From positions 2,806,001 through 2,870,000 of the forward strand of contig JAOTOL010001655.1 of the NCBI GenBank assembly GCA_034440575.1: 64,000 nt of DNA, read 5' to 3'. Shown one piece after another: positions 20,995 through 32,879 of this stretch. The notes under the pieces are model-generated. The model was not told where the DNA came from. It did not search any database and worked only from the letters and a program-made list of their open reading frames with translations. How positions within the stretch are numbered: position 1 is the first letter of the stretch; every line of letters begins with the position of its first letter. The position numbers were made by a program, and so were the translations under genes. Source of the stretch: Imbricaverruca yamaguchii (lineage: Eukaryota > Arthropoda > Thecostraca > Neoverrucidae).

Positions 20995-23170
20995 TGTGTA
21001 GGTTGTGTGATGTACCGAATGGACAATTCATGTGATACAAATGTGTGCGCGTGACAATATCGATTCGCGGGCGAGGCGTTTCGGATGAGGACCGGCCGCC
21101 GGTAGGCACCGGACGTCTTCAGACATCGCCAGAGGTCGCCAGAAGTCGCCAGAAGTACCCGGCGCTCACCGGAGAACGTCACAGGCCATCGACGGATGCC
21201 AGAGGATACCGGCCTGCCAGGAGTCAGATCAGTCGGAAGTCAGGAGTCATCGGAGCTCGCCGGATGCTATCAGTTTGCCGTCGGGCCTGGCAGAGGCTGG
21301 CTGAGGATGCCGCGACATTATGACTGGGTGGGAGTCGCTCACTATGGGTTGACCGAGTGACCGGCGGACAGTTTCCGTTGGCAGCGTGTGTGAGGTAGGT
21401 TCTCGGGCAGTCCCCGATGATAGCGTATGGAGTGGGGTCTCGGGCAGTCCCCGACAACAGCGTATGGGGTGGGCTCTCGGGCAGTCCCCGGTGACAGCGT
21501 GTGAGGTGGGTCCTCGTGTTGCGCGCTTGTGTCATACAATGTGATGAGAAACAAATGCATTCCTTCCCTTTTGTAGTACAGACAATTAAGTCATTGTACA
21601 TACCAACTGACTAGGATGAACTGAATACAACTGCTTATTCAGACGGGTGTTTGTCGTTCGAGAGTAGCCGGTTTGACGTGCGGGTTTCACGTGCTAAGAC
21701 ACATTTCGCCTCTTACGTCAATGTGGCGTCTCACATGCTGTACTGTTCTGGGCACTATTACACGAGTGGCGGAACGTTTCTCGCCAAGGTAGGTTCATAT
21801 CCAGGGAGTAGTGCCACATCTTCGTAAGTTCTATCAATTGGGTAACTTTTAAAAAAAAACTTGCAATGATGATGTATGTGGTGTACGTCAATTATCGAGA
21901 AGTGTTGTCAGATCCCACGTAGCTTTCCCTCGTAGGGCAGGCCGGCAAATACATTTTCGCCGGACCGAGGAGCTTTTGAATGCCCCCTAACTTCCGATCT
22001 AAGTAGCCTAGGATATAATAAAAGAGGTCGTTAAAAAGTTTTGGTCGTAGAGAATTACCGAGCCACGCCTGCCATTTGCATTTTGGCCGATAATGGCGTC
22101 CCCAGAGGTAATGTGTCAAGATTAGGACCTCGTAGAAAATCCCATGGAATAATGGCGATATTTCGTGACCTGCACGCGAGTTTCTGGGCCTGACGTATTT
22201 TTTTCGGGATTTCTTTTAAACATTTCCGAGTCCAGATCACTTTTCGGGGTTTGGCGTTTGGGGTTCGAGCTTGATTTTTGGTGCCATCGGTGTGATTATT
22301 GTTTTTTAGGCCTCCATATAGACTGAAGCGCGCAGGGGGATTTTTTTTGTAAGTCACAGCGCGACATTTTAGGACTGCGATTAGATTTTTCGGGCAGCGG
22401 CGAAACATTTTTATTTGACACTGGCGCGATTTTCTTGAACGTGGTGATTTTGTTTCGTGGTCCCGGTACGTATTTTCAGTACTCTGCGTGATGATTGGAA
22501 CCCCTACCTTATTTCTCAAAGCGAGTTTAGTATTCTCCAAGGTGATTTTTAAGAGCACCGGGATGCTATTTGAGGACTCTAGCTTATTTTTCGGAATCTT
22601 GAACGTTTTTCATCCCGCCGTCATTATTTGGGGGCCATGTTTGGGTTTTCGAGTCCAACGTGATATTTTTGGCCCCTGGGCGTTTTCGTAGCTCTAGGAC
22701 GTTTTTGTCAGGTCCCGGACACGCTTCTCTGGTGGCTTGAAATATTTTTGGACCTTTGGTGCGATTTGCGTGGTTCTAGCTTTTTGTAATACAACGCATC
22801 TGCCTTTAATAATCTGAGAGCACATATCACGCAGCTCAGAAGTATTTATGAACGTTACCGTCATTTTCCATCTGCGTCGGTCTGCCAGTAACAGCCGGAC
22901 TACAGCACTAAGATGCACAAATACGTGTTTGTGACCATGTCACACACTTGTATCCGATCGCATTACACACCTCATCCCCATTGCCAGTGCCAGTGCCCTA
23001 CTAGTGAGGGTGTACATAGGGTGGAATGAGCCAGCCGTCGTGAGCGACGTAAAGGGGGTTTAGATCTGTGGCTCGTAGCGTTTCTAAACAAGTAGTAGAA
23101 CAAATCTTGTCCATATTGAATTGGGCCCCTCGTCACCAACGTCAAACGAAAACGTTGCAGATGCACGCTT
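20995..23170. other. 3' flank of the membrane gene
   Basis: No second gene was found. A ~42-bp repeat (CTCGGGCAGTCCCCGA words) lies at 21368-21520 and a GTCGCCAGAA repeat at 21125-21160. From about 22190 to 22800 the sequence is T-rich with loosely periodic GTGATTTTT and GGCCCC words. This resembles the interior of the element at 34.2 kb, but no terminal repeats were found. Confidence 0.45.
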
Positions 23171-23354
23171 GCTGGCTGCAGTGGCGGGCACGGTTCCCCT
23201 AATCCGCTAACTGCTAATTAGCGACGCTAACTTTTTCGCTAACGGATTATAGTTTTTTTTTTCTAACTTTGGAAACCGTTAGCGGACCAATTATCTTTTG
23301 GCGCTAAATTTAGTTCCGCGACCTTTAAGTCCGCTAACAAAGTTCCTACATGCT

Positions 23355-23373
23355 TCATCATCAACCTTCAATA

Positions 23374-23433
<60 letters not shown>

Positions 23434-23455
23434 TATTAGGTTGATGATGAAACAT
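23355..23455. repeat. Long hairpin with AT core
   Basis: An inverted repeat has left arm GCTTCATCATCAACCTT plus CAATAATATATAC. The right arm is GTATATATTATT plus AGGTTGATGATGAA. They flank a (TA)n core. It lies inside the hAT relic; a second AT tract is at 23495-23545. Confidence 0.85.
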
Positions 23456-23562
23456 TTTAGAACTTTTTTAGTTGATTTAAAAATAAAAAAAATATATTTT
23501 ATATATATATATATATATATATTTTTATATATATATATATATGCATCTTATAATGACAGCCC

Positions 23563-23706
23563 ATATTCTCCATAGGCAGAGATATATTGAGGGCCAAGAG
23601 AGCCACCCTGTCAGATGGCAACTTTGAGAAGCTGATGTTTATGAAAGGCAACCAGCATGACGTCGAGGCAATAGAGAATGCCCACCCAGAGAGAATACAT
23701 TTATAA
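23563..23706 (+). pseudogene. hAT transposase C-terminal fragment
   Basis: The 48-codon open stretch reads IFSIGRDILRAKRATLSDGN then FEKLMFMKGNQHDVEAIENA and HPERIHL, then a stop. It matches the C-terminal dimerisation region of hAT transposases: an E-R-x-F-S-x-x-G start, then R-x-x-L-S-D-x-N-F-E-K-L-x-F. The upstream catalytic portion is missing, so this is a remnant. Confidence 0.75.
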
Positions 23707-24031
23707 AATTGTTCCTAAAGTGCTCAACCTTAATACATTTTGAGAGAAAATAAAGGCAGTGTATGTTGGAAGAATATGATGGTAAACTAATGTATAATTT
23801 TATTTCAATAAATAATTTGTTAATTAAATTATCTATGTTTTTAAGCGTTTTAGAGCTAATGAACCAAACCGAAGCTTAATTCGTATGATGCAAGTTAGCG
23901 GTTAGCGGTTAGCGCTACCTTCCGCTACTTTTTTTTAGCGGTTTAGAGGTTTGGCGTTAGCGAAGTTAACTTTTTAGTTTGCGGATTGGCGGTTAACGAG
24001 GATAATCTTCGGCTAGCGGTGCCATTGGCTG

Positions 24032-25095
24032 TCTGTATTATCACAAACGCACACTTGTTACGTGGACTATCAATCTTGAAGTTGTACGTACTGGGGGTAT
24101 GAGAATACACAACTATCTAGGAAAAGAAGCCGACACATATGGGCAAGCGAATAAACAATGCTGGGAATAAAACCGAGTCATATGTGATCAAGCGTGACTT
24201 CTGCGACCGAGACGACCAGAATAGCAGGGGGTAAATACAGAGCAAGGCATCAAATATGCAACACTGTCTGGCAGTCTAATTCGCTGATATTACGGAATTA
24301 AGGTGGATTTAATTTATCATGCACAAAATTAACTGTATGTGTAATATGTTGCTGCTTCTGTGCTATTTTTGTGTCGCTTTAGCTGTACTAAGAAGTATCC
24401 ATTTTTGAAGTCTTTCCGTGTTATACGTCCAAGCACATCTTATATGGTGAAATACATATGCATCGCCGCCCCCAAGTAGGTATGTGCCTTCGAAATAGGC
24501 AAAGTAGCCGTTATAGCACGTACAAGCATAGTCGCTATAATAGTCGTTATAATATTACATAGTCGTTAGAAGAAGTACAAGTCATGAATAATAAACAGAA
24601 GGTATTTTATCACACATGTAGCCTGAATATACCGAAACACAATTATTCCCTAGGATGAAGATTGGGCATAGAATAGGATGATGGGTCATACACCATGTTG
24701 TAGGCCTGGGAAAAAGACGAGGATATGAAAAAAGTAATTTTGAAAAAGCAACATTTGAACGTACGAGGCGCGGCAGCCCTCTCAGTGCCGGAACTACTGC
24801 CAGGGGTAGATTCAGGAATTACCATGGGGCACTTGTCTGAAAGACGCTATGTCTTCGGCAGGACGCTATTTCTTCGGAAGGACGCTGCTGCGAAAATACT
24901 TGGATGCTTTTTTTAGCCTGAGGCGCACCTGGAAGGTGATAGCGCCCTCCGGGAAGCCTAAGTGCACCACACTCGTCACATTTTTTAGATGGAGGCGCCC
25001 CTTCAGATTTCATTTTATTACGGTGAGCACTTCCGCCTGCTCAGACCATTTGGTGCTATGAACAGAAAGAATAAGAAAGATTATGCTATGAAAGC
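24032..25095. other. No recognised feature
   Basis: I could not assign this AT-rich stretch. Around 24640-25060 a GC-richer block contains repeated GACGCTATGTCTTCGG-like words, but no domain is visible on either strand. It may be decayed transposon sequence. Confidence 0.35.
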
Positions 25096-25099
25096 CAAT

Positions 25100-25333
25100 T
25101 TATATGTCCTGAAGCAAGTTGGTTTTCCTGAGAAAATTGAAAAGTAGATTGATGAGAAACGGGTGTTTATCTCCTAATAGTGTGGGCAAAGAAAATGGGA
25201 CGTTGTGTGTACGGCAGTAGTTTGTAAGTGTTTTTCGGTGGTCATGGTAGTGTTGACAGTGTAGAAGAATTTGTGAAACTGTAAGATGAGTATTGCATGA
25301 TGGGCATGAAGGTCGAGGTGAAGCAGTGTACAT
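25100..25333 (-). pseudogene. I-clade LINE, C-terminal fragment in reverse orientation
   Basis: The minus-strand frame encodes CPSCNTHLTVSQILLHCQHY and later PFSLPTLLGDKHPFLINLLF. This parallels the C-terminus of the plus-strand element (HCDTCNTTLSIGHILLDC and LSLPSLLGDKH). The CxxC-x7-H-x4-C zinc-knuckle is intact here. Everything upstream (reverse transcriptase, RNase H) is absent. Sequence divergence shows it is a different subfamily from its neighbour. Confidence 0.75.
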
Positions 25334-25399
25334 ATATCGGTGGGTGAGAAAAGTATGACCTATGCGGAGCCGAGATAATTTTTTTTAATTATTTTATTC

Positions 25400-28300
25400 T
25401 ATGCTTAACTCGATTGCATTTCCTTTTCCATAGCCGAGTACTTTAGTGTCGTAGCTAGGACATACTGTGTGTTCTAGTCCGGGTGAATTGTCGCTATGTC
25501 GTCATGTCAATACTCAACCAAGACTCAGTCTCAAAAAGTAACAAACCTAGGAAAAAGGCATCTACGCCATGGTGGACCCCGGACTGTCGAAGGGCAATCG
25601 CCGCACAGCGCCGTGCCCACAAACAATTCAAAAGATGCGTGTGCGAAGCACACCTATCAGCATATAGACAATCACAAAAACACTGCCGGTACACAATTCG
25701 AACAGCACGCCAAAACTGTTGGAAGTCTTTTGCCTCGCAATTCAATACGTTCACACCTACCGGCAGAATCTGGGACCTGATGAAGCGCTTCAACCTGAGA
25801 CGCCCACCACCAGGCCCCTTCCCCCAGCTGACGGTGAATGGACAGCACATTACTGACCCACAAGTCGTAGACCACTTTAAACTACACTACGCCAGTGTAT
25901 CCAGGAGTGTATCCAAGTTATACGGCCTTGAGTGTATCCGGCAACAGCAACTATGACACCACTATAGTAAGCGTTCCAGACACCCTTGCCTCCAAAGCAA
26001 ATTTTAGCTCTAACAATATACAAATATACAATTAGTCATTCACTATGCTCGAATTACAACTTGCCCTCAGCAAGTGTGGAAACACGTCGGTTGGGCCGGA
26101 CGACATCCATTACCAGTTTCTTAAACGTGTTAGCAAAAACTCCCTAACGTATCTGCTAACGGCCATAAATGAACTGTACCAAAGCGACACGTTTCCCGCA
26201 TCCTGGCGGGAAAGCGTAGTCATACCATTACCAAAGCCGCACAAAGACCACTCCACCCCGAAAGGCTATAGACCCAGCTCACTTACTAGCTGAGCTAGCA
26301 AGCTGATCGAACGCATGGTCAACACACGATTGAGGAAATTTCTGGAACACAGCGACCTGCTCGACGAATTTCAATGCGGCTTTCAACGGCAAAAATCAAC
26401 TACAGACAATTTCATTAGGTTAGTGCATGACATCAAAAGTTGTCTATACATTAAGCACACAACAATACCTGCCTACCTAGACATCACTGCCGCATTCGCC
26501 CGAGTACACAAATCAGCACTGACACACAAACTCCATAAGACAGGCCTATGCGGACACATGGCACACTTCATTTTCAACTTCCTCAGAGATAGGACTCTTA
26601 GGGTCCGATACGGCAGCATCACATCAAACACCACAACTCAGGAGCAGGGCCTGGCTCAGGGGAGCGTGCTTTTACCGAGCCTTCTCATCATCATGATCAA
26701 CGAGATACTTGCCAACCGCGGGGACACTTCACTTCAATACTCACTTTTCGCGGACGACATAGCAATTTGGACAACATCACAATGCTTCCCTAAAACTGAA
26801 GAAAAAAACATTCAAGCAGGACTAGACCACATTACAAAATGGTGCAAAACATGAGGCTTCGCCCTGTCCGCAGAAAAATCGGCCACTGTCACGTACAGTC
26901 GTCTCCGTCCCACACCGAAAACATTACTTAAAATCGATGGCAAAGCCATCGAGCAGGTGAAAAGTTTCAAGTTCCTAGGAGTACATTTGGACGAAAAACT
27001 CAGTTTCAACACCCATATCACCGACATCACAAAGCGAAGCGCGACGCGCGTCAACATAATACGTGCACGTGCAGGCACAGACTGGGGCGGAGACAGGAAA
27101 ACACTTCTGCGACTGTACACATCAATCATACGACCCATCATAGAATGCAACAGCATCATTTTTTCCACAATTTCAGAAAGTCAGAGCCAAAAATTAGAAG
27201 TCATCGAAAACAGCTCCATTAGAGCAGCCAAAGGCGCCCTTAGCGCTACACCGATAGCTAGTCTTCTAGTAGACTCAAACACACCATCACTCCACCACAG
27301 GAGGACACAACAGCTGTGCCGCTACCACATCAAAATCAAATCCATTCAAAATCATCCGGCACAGCGCTGCTTCATGCCTGACAGATACGACAAGAGCCGA
27401 TTTGTGCGCAAACTTCCACCAAATGGCATTCAAATTGCCACGGCTCTCTCAGATCTTAACACCACAATGCCACCCACTGCAGCTCGACCGCCCACAAGGC
27501 CATTCTGGACTTTCAGTTAACCAAAGGTCGAGTACTTGCTCTCGGAGAAGAAAGCCACTATCACATCGGCGGAGATTCTAGGCCTATTTCACAAGTTCGC
27601 CGATGACAATTATAACAAATCACTCGTATTCACGGATGGGTCGAAACACGAGGCTAAGGTAGGCATCGGCATCACTGGAACAGGTCTCAGACTTCCCAAA
27701 CGTCTACCGGATAACTTCTCCATCTACTCCGCTGAAGCAATGGCCATTCTGGCCGCTATTTCCATTCTGATTAAGCGAAATGTCAGAAACGCAGTGATTT
27801 ATTCGGACTCCAAATCCGTCCTACAGTCAATTAGCAACACCCACGACTGTCCTCATCACATAGATCGATGATCGAATCCAACAAATCGTGGCCCATAAGG
27901 TAAACATGAACGTTTCCTTCCTCTGGATTCCGGGCCACGCCAACATCCCGGGTAACGAAAAGCAGACCGGCGCGCAAAGCAAGCCTTGGCATCGAACACC
28001 TACCCCAGCGTGGAATATTCGGTAGACGATTGCAAAGCACTCCTACAACACCGCATTCGCCAAAACCAACAGAACACATGGACACAACACAACTCAACAC
28101 AGCAGAAATCTAACCACGCCCACGCAATAAAACCAACCATAGGCACATGGAACACATGAAACCAGTCTCTCCGACAAAAAGAGGTCATCCTCACTAGATT
28201 TATAACCGGTTGCACAAAACTAACACAGCCTCGATTAGAGGATGGCCAACACACAACACCTCATTGCGACACCTGCAACACCACGTTAAGCATAGGCCAC

Positions 28301-29285
28301 ATCCTCCTAGACTGCAGTAGCTTTAGCTCTCAGAGACAACCACTTAAGGCCTTCTGCCAGAGAGAGGGCATCACCCTATCGCTTCCATCGCTTCTCGGTG
28401 ATAAACATGCATAACTCATTCAATTGCTATTTGAATATCTGTATGCCACAGAACTAGCAGGAGCTCTCTAGGCAACACACCCAACGTTAACACCAACTTG
28501 CAATACATGACCGCTAAACACTCTTAGGAAACACGTAAATAGCCATCCCCACATGGCGTCGGACGTACATGAGCCGATTTGCTTCCCAGTTAGGAATACT
28601 TGGTTACCTAGCGGTGCCGTCGGAGGTAGATGAGCCGACTTGCTTTTGGAAAACATAGAAACTAAAACAAAACAAAAAGAAAAGAAAAACGTAGCCTAAC
28701 GTAAAACGACTACCCAGAGGAGCTGTCGGACGTAGATGAGCCGATTTTCCTTCAGACTCCTAACGTAAATGGCTACCCAGAGGAACAGCGGACGTAGAAG
28801 AGCCAAATTGTCAAACACCGTACTAACCCAACTGACAACCTTGCACGGCATGCTTAGAGTAACCAGCTACTAACAACTAACTCGCGGCAGCCGGCGTTAA
28901 AGGCGGTATGGACAATTTTCTCCTTGTCCGCACGGTAAAAATCCATCGGGCTCTTCGATAGGAGTGGGCTAAAGCCGGCACCCTGGCAAAATCAACGCGA
29001 CACTCTCAAAACTCCCCAACCCAGCCCAAACCACAAATTGTTCTGTGGAGGAGTAAAGTAAAATTAAAACTAGTTAGACATCCGGGAGACGTCCCCAACT
29101 CAGCCCGCCGCCTTCAGCACCAAAAACCTTCGAACAGAGTATAACGTAAAATTCCCTTAACGTAAATGTCCACTTGCCTGTGCCTTGATCGTAACACTCG
29201 CTTGCATAGATAGACATGTAACGTGTTCCTGTAAAGGCGGCGCAAATGACCTTTATGGTCCGGCACGCCTAAAAAATATTATCTC
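25400..29285 (+). mobile_element. 5'-truncated I-clade non-LTR retrotransposon
   Basis: The copy contains the end of the endonuclease-RT linker, the reverse transcriptase, an RNase H domain, a zinc-knuckle C-terminus and a ~800-bp 3' untranslated region. The latter has repeated GTCGGACGTAGATGAGCCGA words (28555-28800). It appears to end near CCGGCACGCCTAAAAAATATT at about 29280. An RNase H domain after RT is characteristic of the I/R1/Loa-type LINE groups. The apurinic endonuclease and ORF1 are missing. Confidence 0.75.
25483..28470 (+). pseudogene. I-clade LINE polyprotein remnant (RT, RNase H, zinc knuckle)
   Basis: The linker region 25483-25956 includes WWTPDCRRAIAAQRRAHKQF. The RT from 26045 includes GPDDIHYQFLKR, the catalytic FADDIAIW at 26747-26770 and VKSFKFLGVHLDEKLSFNTH. 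RNase H (from about 27625) shows VFTDGSK, YSAEAMAIL, YSDSKSVLQ and WIPGHANIPGNE, so the D-E-D-H residues remain. The C-terminal zinc knuckle HCDTCNTTLSIGHILLDC lies near 28260. The reading frame is interrupted by TGA at 26291, TGA at 26852, TAA at 27518, and frameshifts near 25956-26045, 27860 and 27965. It is not functional. Confidence 0.85.
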
Positions 29286-29679
29286 CCCCCCCCCTCCCTT
29301 CATGTCAATACACAGTTATCGTGTCCCATTCTGGCGAGTGGTTTACGGGCAAGCCTGGGCAGCGGCGGTGACACGCGTCACCGCCGCCGCGGAATCCTAC
29401 TTCTTTCTCCTTCTATCCCTTCGAGACGTTGGGACCGCACTGAGGGGGCGGTACAGCGTAGCTGTGCACGTTCCAGGTGTTATTGGGCAAAGACGTCTCC
29501 CTGTGGCTTTCCCAGATCCTTTACGCCTATCCACACATCCACACACGCACCCACAGGCGCTACAGGGGTTTATTCGAGCCTTTCCGGATGGGCGCCTTTT
29601 CCCGGCTGCAGGAGCGGCCACTTTCCATGGGAGGGAGGCACATTCCCCAGTCCACCCCGCATCTTCCACTGACTTCTGC

Positions 29680-30310
29680 ATCCGCCAGCCAGCAACTGGC
29701 CGCGCTCAGACTGTCAGTTCTTCCTTTCTTCGGAGAAGCCAGCCCTCTAGCCGACGGGACCAAGTTTTGCCTGCTGATGACAAATCTTTCTATGTCGATC
29801 ATCACGCATGTGCGGATTAATATTAGCACGGCCAAGACGCCCAGTTTCGTGGCACTTATTGACACCCTCAGCAGTAGGTTGGCGCAATCGCGAGCGGCCC
29901 TCCTTGAAGCCCTATTACCCCGCCAACAACTCGGAGACCAGAAGCCGTTCCAGCTGCTCGTGCGAATGCACTCAGAACTGGGTACAGCAGGAGATGCCCC
30001 ACACGTGGGTGAACTTGTTGAAGACTTCCTTCAAGGGCTGCCCCGGGCAGCTTGGACACCATTATCGATGCCGTCCGAGGAAGCTCCACTGGGCCAACAG
30101 GCTACCCCAACTGACAGATTCTTGGAAGCCTCGGTTTCAGGCCTGGTGTCAGCAATGACGGCAGGATACTCAGCAGTCCAGACGGTGCCAGTCGGCGCAG
30201 TGTCTCCGGACACTAATACGCTGGCCACACTACAGGGCACAGTCGCGACGTTAACGGTGGCGGTCAGTCGCCTAGAAACAACCGTCCCGAGTGGCAGCTC
30301 ACCGGACTGA
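29680..30310 (+). pseudogene. Ty3/Gypsy-type Gag fragment
   Basis: The open stretch contains LRLSVLPFFGEASPL, TKFCLLMTNLSMS, SRLAQSRAALLEALLPRQQL and GDQKPFQLLVRMHSELG. The order (LRL-PPF start, K-F-x-x-L helix, then L-L-x-x-x-x-L-G-D-x-K-P-x-x-L-L-x-x-M) matches Gag of arthropod Ty3/Gypsy retrotransposons. The frame stops at 30308. No nucleocapsid zinc knuckle, protease, RT or LTR follows, so it is a fragment. The 5' part of the frame before 29680 is not recognisable. Confidence 0.6.
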
Positions 30311-31185
30311 ACGGACGGACCTCATTAATCCCAGAGCCATCGGCGGAGCTATCGGTGAGACCATCGGTGGGATCATGGGGGACCATGGATGGACAATCGG
30401 TGGGGCCATCGGCGTTCCCGCTCCGATCGCAAACCGCAATTTTATGCTTTTTGCTTCATGTCCATTTCCATTTCATATTGGAGAAGGAGAAAATTCACGA
30501 TTGGAGGGGAAAATTTAACATTGAGGGGGCATCCGCCCCTCTAAAGGTATACAAAACATCACCCCTGCATGTATGGACTTTCATCCCCAAGCATTTACAA
30601 CAATGACAAAGGTAACAAAGAGATTGAGAAAGCCTTTCTTTATTTTCCACAATCCATTAACTGTATTAATTTTAAATTATACAATATACAAATTTTCATG
30701 TTTTACTTCGAACATGTGATCTCCGTTGACCTGTGCGTTAAATCTGGACAAAGGTATCAGGCTTCGAAAATATTTCTTCAAGGAATGTGTACACATGTGT
30801 ATTTGTGAAGTGCAATGCAAAAATGCATTAATTACTGGATTCCGCTGAGCATGCCACTGCATCCACGCATGACGGAAAGCAATGCTTACCTTGCCGACCT
30901 TTGAAACCCGACACTAGCTAAATCAGCAGGCATCCTCAAGAGCAAGCCTCGTTTGTCGCAATGGCGGCCTGCCAGCAGAAAATCCGCGGCAGATGGCGAT
31001 TCCGTCAGCACGCCACGAGTCAGCGTAATTTCCGGTCACACGGGTCTAAGTTGACGCACACTGGAGCCAGGCTCCACCCACACCGACATGCCAGGGGATG
31101 TGACGCCTGGGGCGTCTGTTGTGACGCAGCGGTGGCGCCACCTGCGCCAGACTCGGCCGGCAGTAAGGCATGTGTGGCCGAGCTG
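30311..31185. other. No recognised gene
   Basis: A short GGTGGGRCCATCGG repeat occurs at 30340-30415. The rest is AT-rich and lacks recognisable coding or repeats until the minisatellite starts. Confidence 0.4.
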
Positions 31186-31189
31186 CGCT

Positions 31190-31895
31190 GCCAGCGCCGG
31201 CGGCGGTACAGCCTGGCGCGGCAGGCGGCACAGCCTGGCGCGGCAGGCGGCGGCAAGACGAGCTCCCGGCGGTAGGCGGCGGTACAGCCTGGCGCGGCAG
31301 GCGGCGGTACAGCCTGGCGCGGCAGGCGGCGGCAAGACCAGCTCCCGGCGGCAGGCGGCGGTACAGCCTGGCGCGGCAGGCGGCGGTACAGCCTGGCGCG
31401 GCAGGCGGCGGTACAGCCTGGCGCGGCAGGGTACAGCCTGGCGCGGCAGGCGGCGGTACAGCCTGGCGCGGCAGGCGGCGGTACAGCCTGGCGCGGCAGG
31501 CGGCGGTACAGCCTGGCGCGGCAGGCGGCGGCAAGACCAGCTCCCGGCGACAGGCGGCGGTACAGCCTAGCGCGGCAGGCGACGGCAAGACCAGCTCGCG
31601 GCGGCAGGCGGCGGTATAGCCGGGCGCGGCAGGCGGAGGCAAGACCAGCTCGCGGCGGCAGGCAGCGGTACAGCCTGGCGCGGCAGGCGGCGGTATAGCC
31701 TGGCGCGGCAGGCGGAGGCTAGACCAGCTCCCGGCGGCAGGCAGCGGTACAGCCTGGCGCGGCAGGCGGCGGTATAGCCTGGCGCGGCAGGCGGAGGCAA
31801 GACCAGCTCCCGGCGGCAGGCAGCGGTACAGCCTGGCGCGGCAGGCGGAGGCAAGACCAGCTCGCGGCGGCAGGCGCCGGGCGCGGCCTGACACG
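31190..31895. repeat. GC-rich composite minisatellite, 25-bp core unit
   Basis: The core unit GGCGGCGGTACAGCCTGGCG plus CGGCA (25 bp) alternates with an insert reading GGCAAGACCAGCTCCCGGCG. This creates a composite pattern. Open frames of up to about 290 codons on the reverse strand are artefacts of the unit. Confidence 0.93.
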
Positions 31896-31899
31896 CCCG

Positions 31900-32875
31900 G
31901 CGCACCCTGCTGTGGCGCAATTACCCGCATTGGCAGTGATTGGGAAAGAGCGGAAGTGGTGAGGGGCTCGTCTCGGGATCAGATGGAGAGACAAGCCTGG
32001 GTGCGAAACTCGGCTGCAGGTGCTGGTTGTAAGGCGGTGCTTGACCGACATGTAACCTATGTAACCGCCGACAGGAGGGCTTCCAGGTGGTGTCCGCTGG
32101 AGCCAGGGAAGTTTCTCAAGAGACATTAAAAATAATTTCTGAGATCTGAATATGAAGGTGGCAAAACTCCATGTTTTGTGTGTGTGTGTGGTGGTGGTGG
32201 GGGGAGAAGGGGGGGGGGGGGTAATGCATTGGCACTTCCCATGTTTTTAATAAATCAACAACCCTGATTGTTTCATACTATAATCGAAAATAAATACAAT
32301 TTGTATATTTATAAAATATGCAAAGGCACCGGACCTCCTTCGTGATGGAAATGTTTTACTAATGCATCGATTGACACCAAATATTTGTCATTCTACGAAA
32401 ATCGCTTCTAAAACAGAAGTTAATATACAGGCATAATGTTGCCAAAGACAAAACCAACTAAAATGAGTCAGGATTGGTACCAAGTGAACCAAAATGTGCA
32501 ATTGGAAGTGCCCAGTAAAAAACAAAACAACAGCTAGTTGCACTGCTCCAGTGGAACACGTGGCTTTGTCAGGTACGTCGCTATGAGAATGTGTGCGTGT
32601 ACATGCGTGGAAGTAGGGGAGGGGATCCAGTTCACCTGAGAAGGAAATGAGGTTATCAGGTTCCTGGTAGCTTCCACTGCGTTGCTCGAAGAAATATCTG
32701 TTCAAGGAACTGAGAGGTTGAAGGGATTGGGTCAGACTTCCTCGTGTCAGAAATGTAGTCAGCTGACTGTAACTAACGCCTTCCGAGTACATGAGAGCAA
32801 AGGATGGAGGTGCGGGCCAGTGAGCCGCCGAAAATTTATCCGGCGGTGTGGTTGATGGAGATGCTCATTGAGGAC
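31900..32875. other. No recognised gene
   Basis: A TGTG/GGTGGTGG tract and a poly-G run lie at 32178-32221. No exon, RNA or transposon coding sequence is identified. Confidence 0.4.
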
Positions 32876-32879
32876 AAAT

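Larger units (their letters stand above)
23179..24031 (+). mobile_element. hAT-family DNA transposon relic
   Basis: The ends read CAGTGGCGGGCACGGTT on the left and, complemented, CAGCCAATGGCACCGCT on the right: imperfect inverted repeats starting with the CAG typical of hAT elements. Subterminal CCGCTAAC words recur in inverted orientation at both ends. The interior carries a transposase C-terminal fragment at 23563-23706. No clean 8-bp target duplication is visible. The element is far too short to be autonomous. Confidence 0.65.

Noticed and set aside
22055..22558. A 167-codon minus-strand frame
   Set aside because: Its basic, low-information sequence follows the T-rich periodic repeat of the other strand, and no domain was recognised.
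29185..29820. A 211-codon plus-strand frame starting at 29185
   Set aside because: It overlaps the LINE 3' end and then reads a different frame from the Gag-like sequence; no domain supports it.
31046..31930. A 294-codon minus-strand frame rich in Pro, Ala and Arg
   Set aside because: It is a reading of the 25-bp GC-rich minisatellite.
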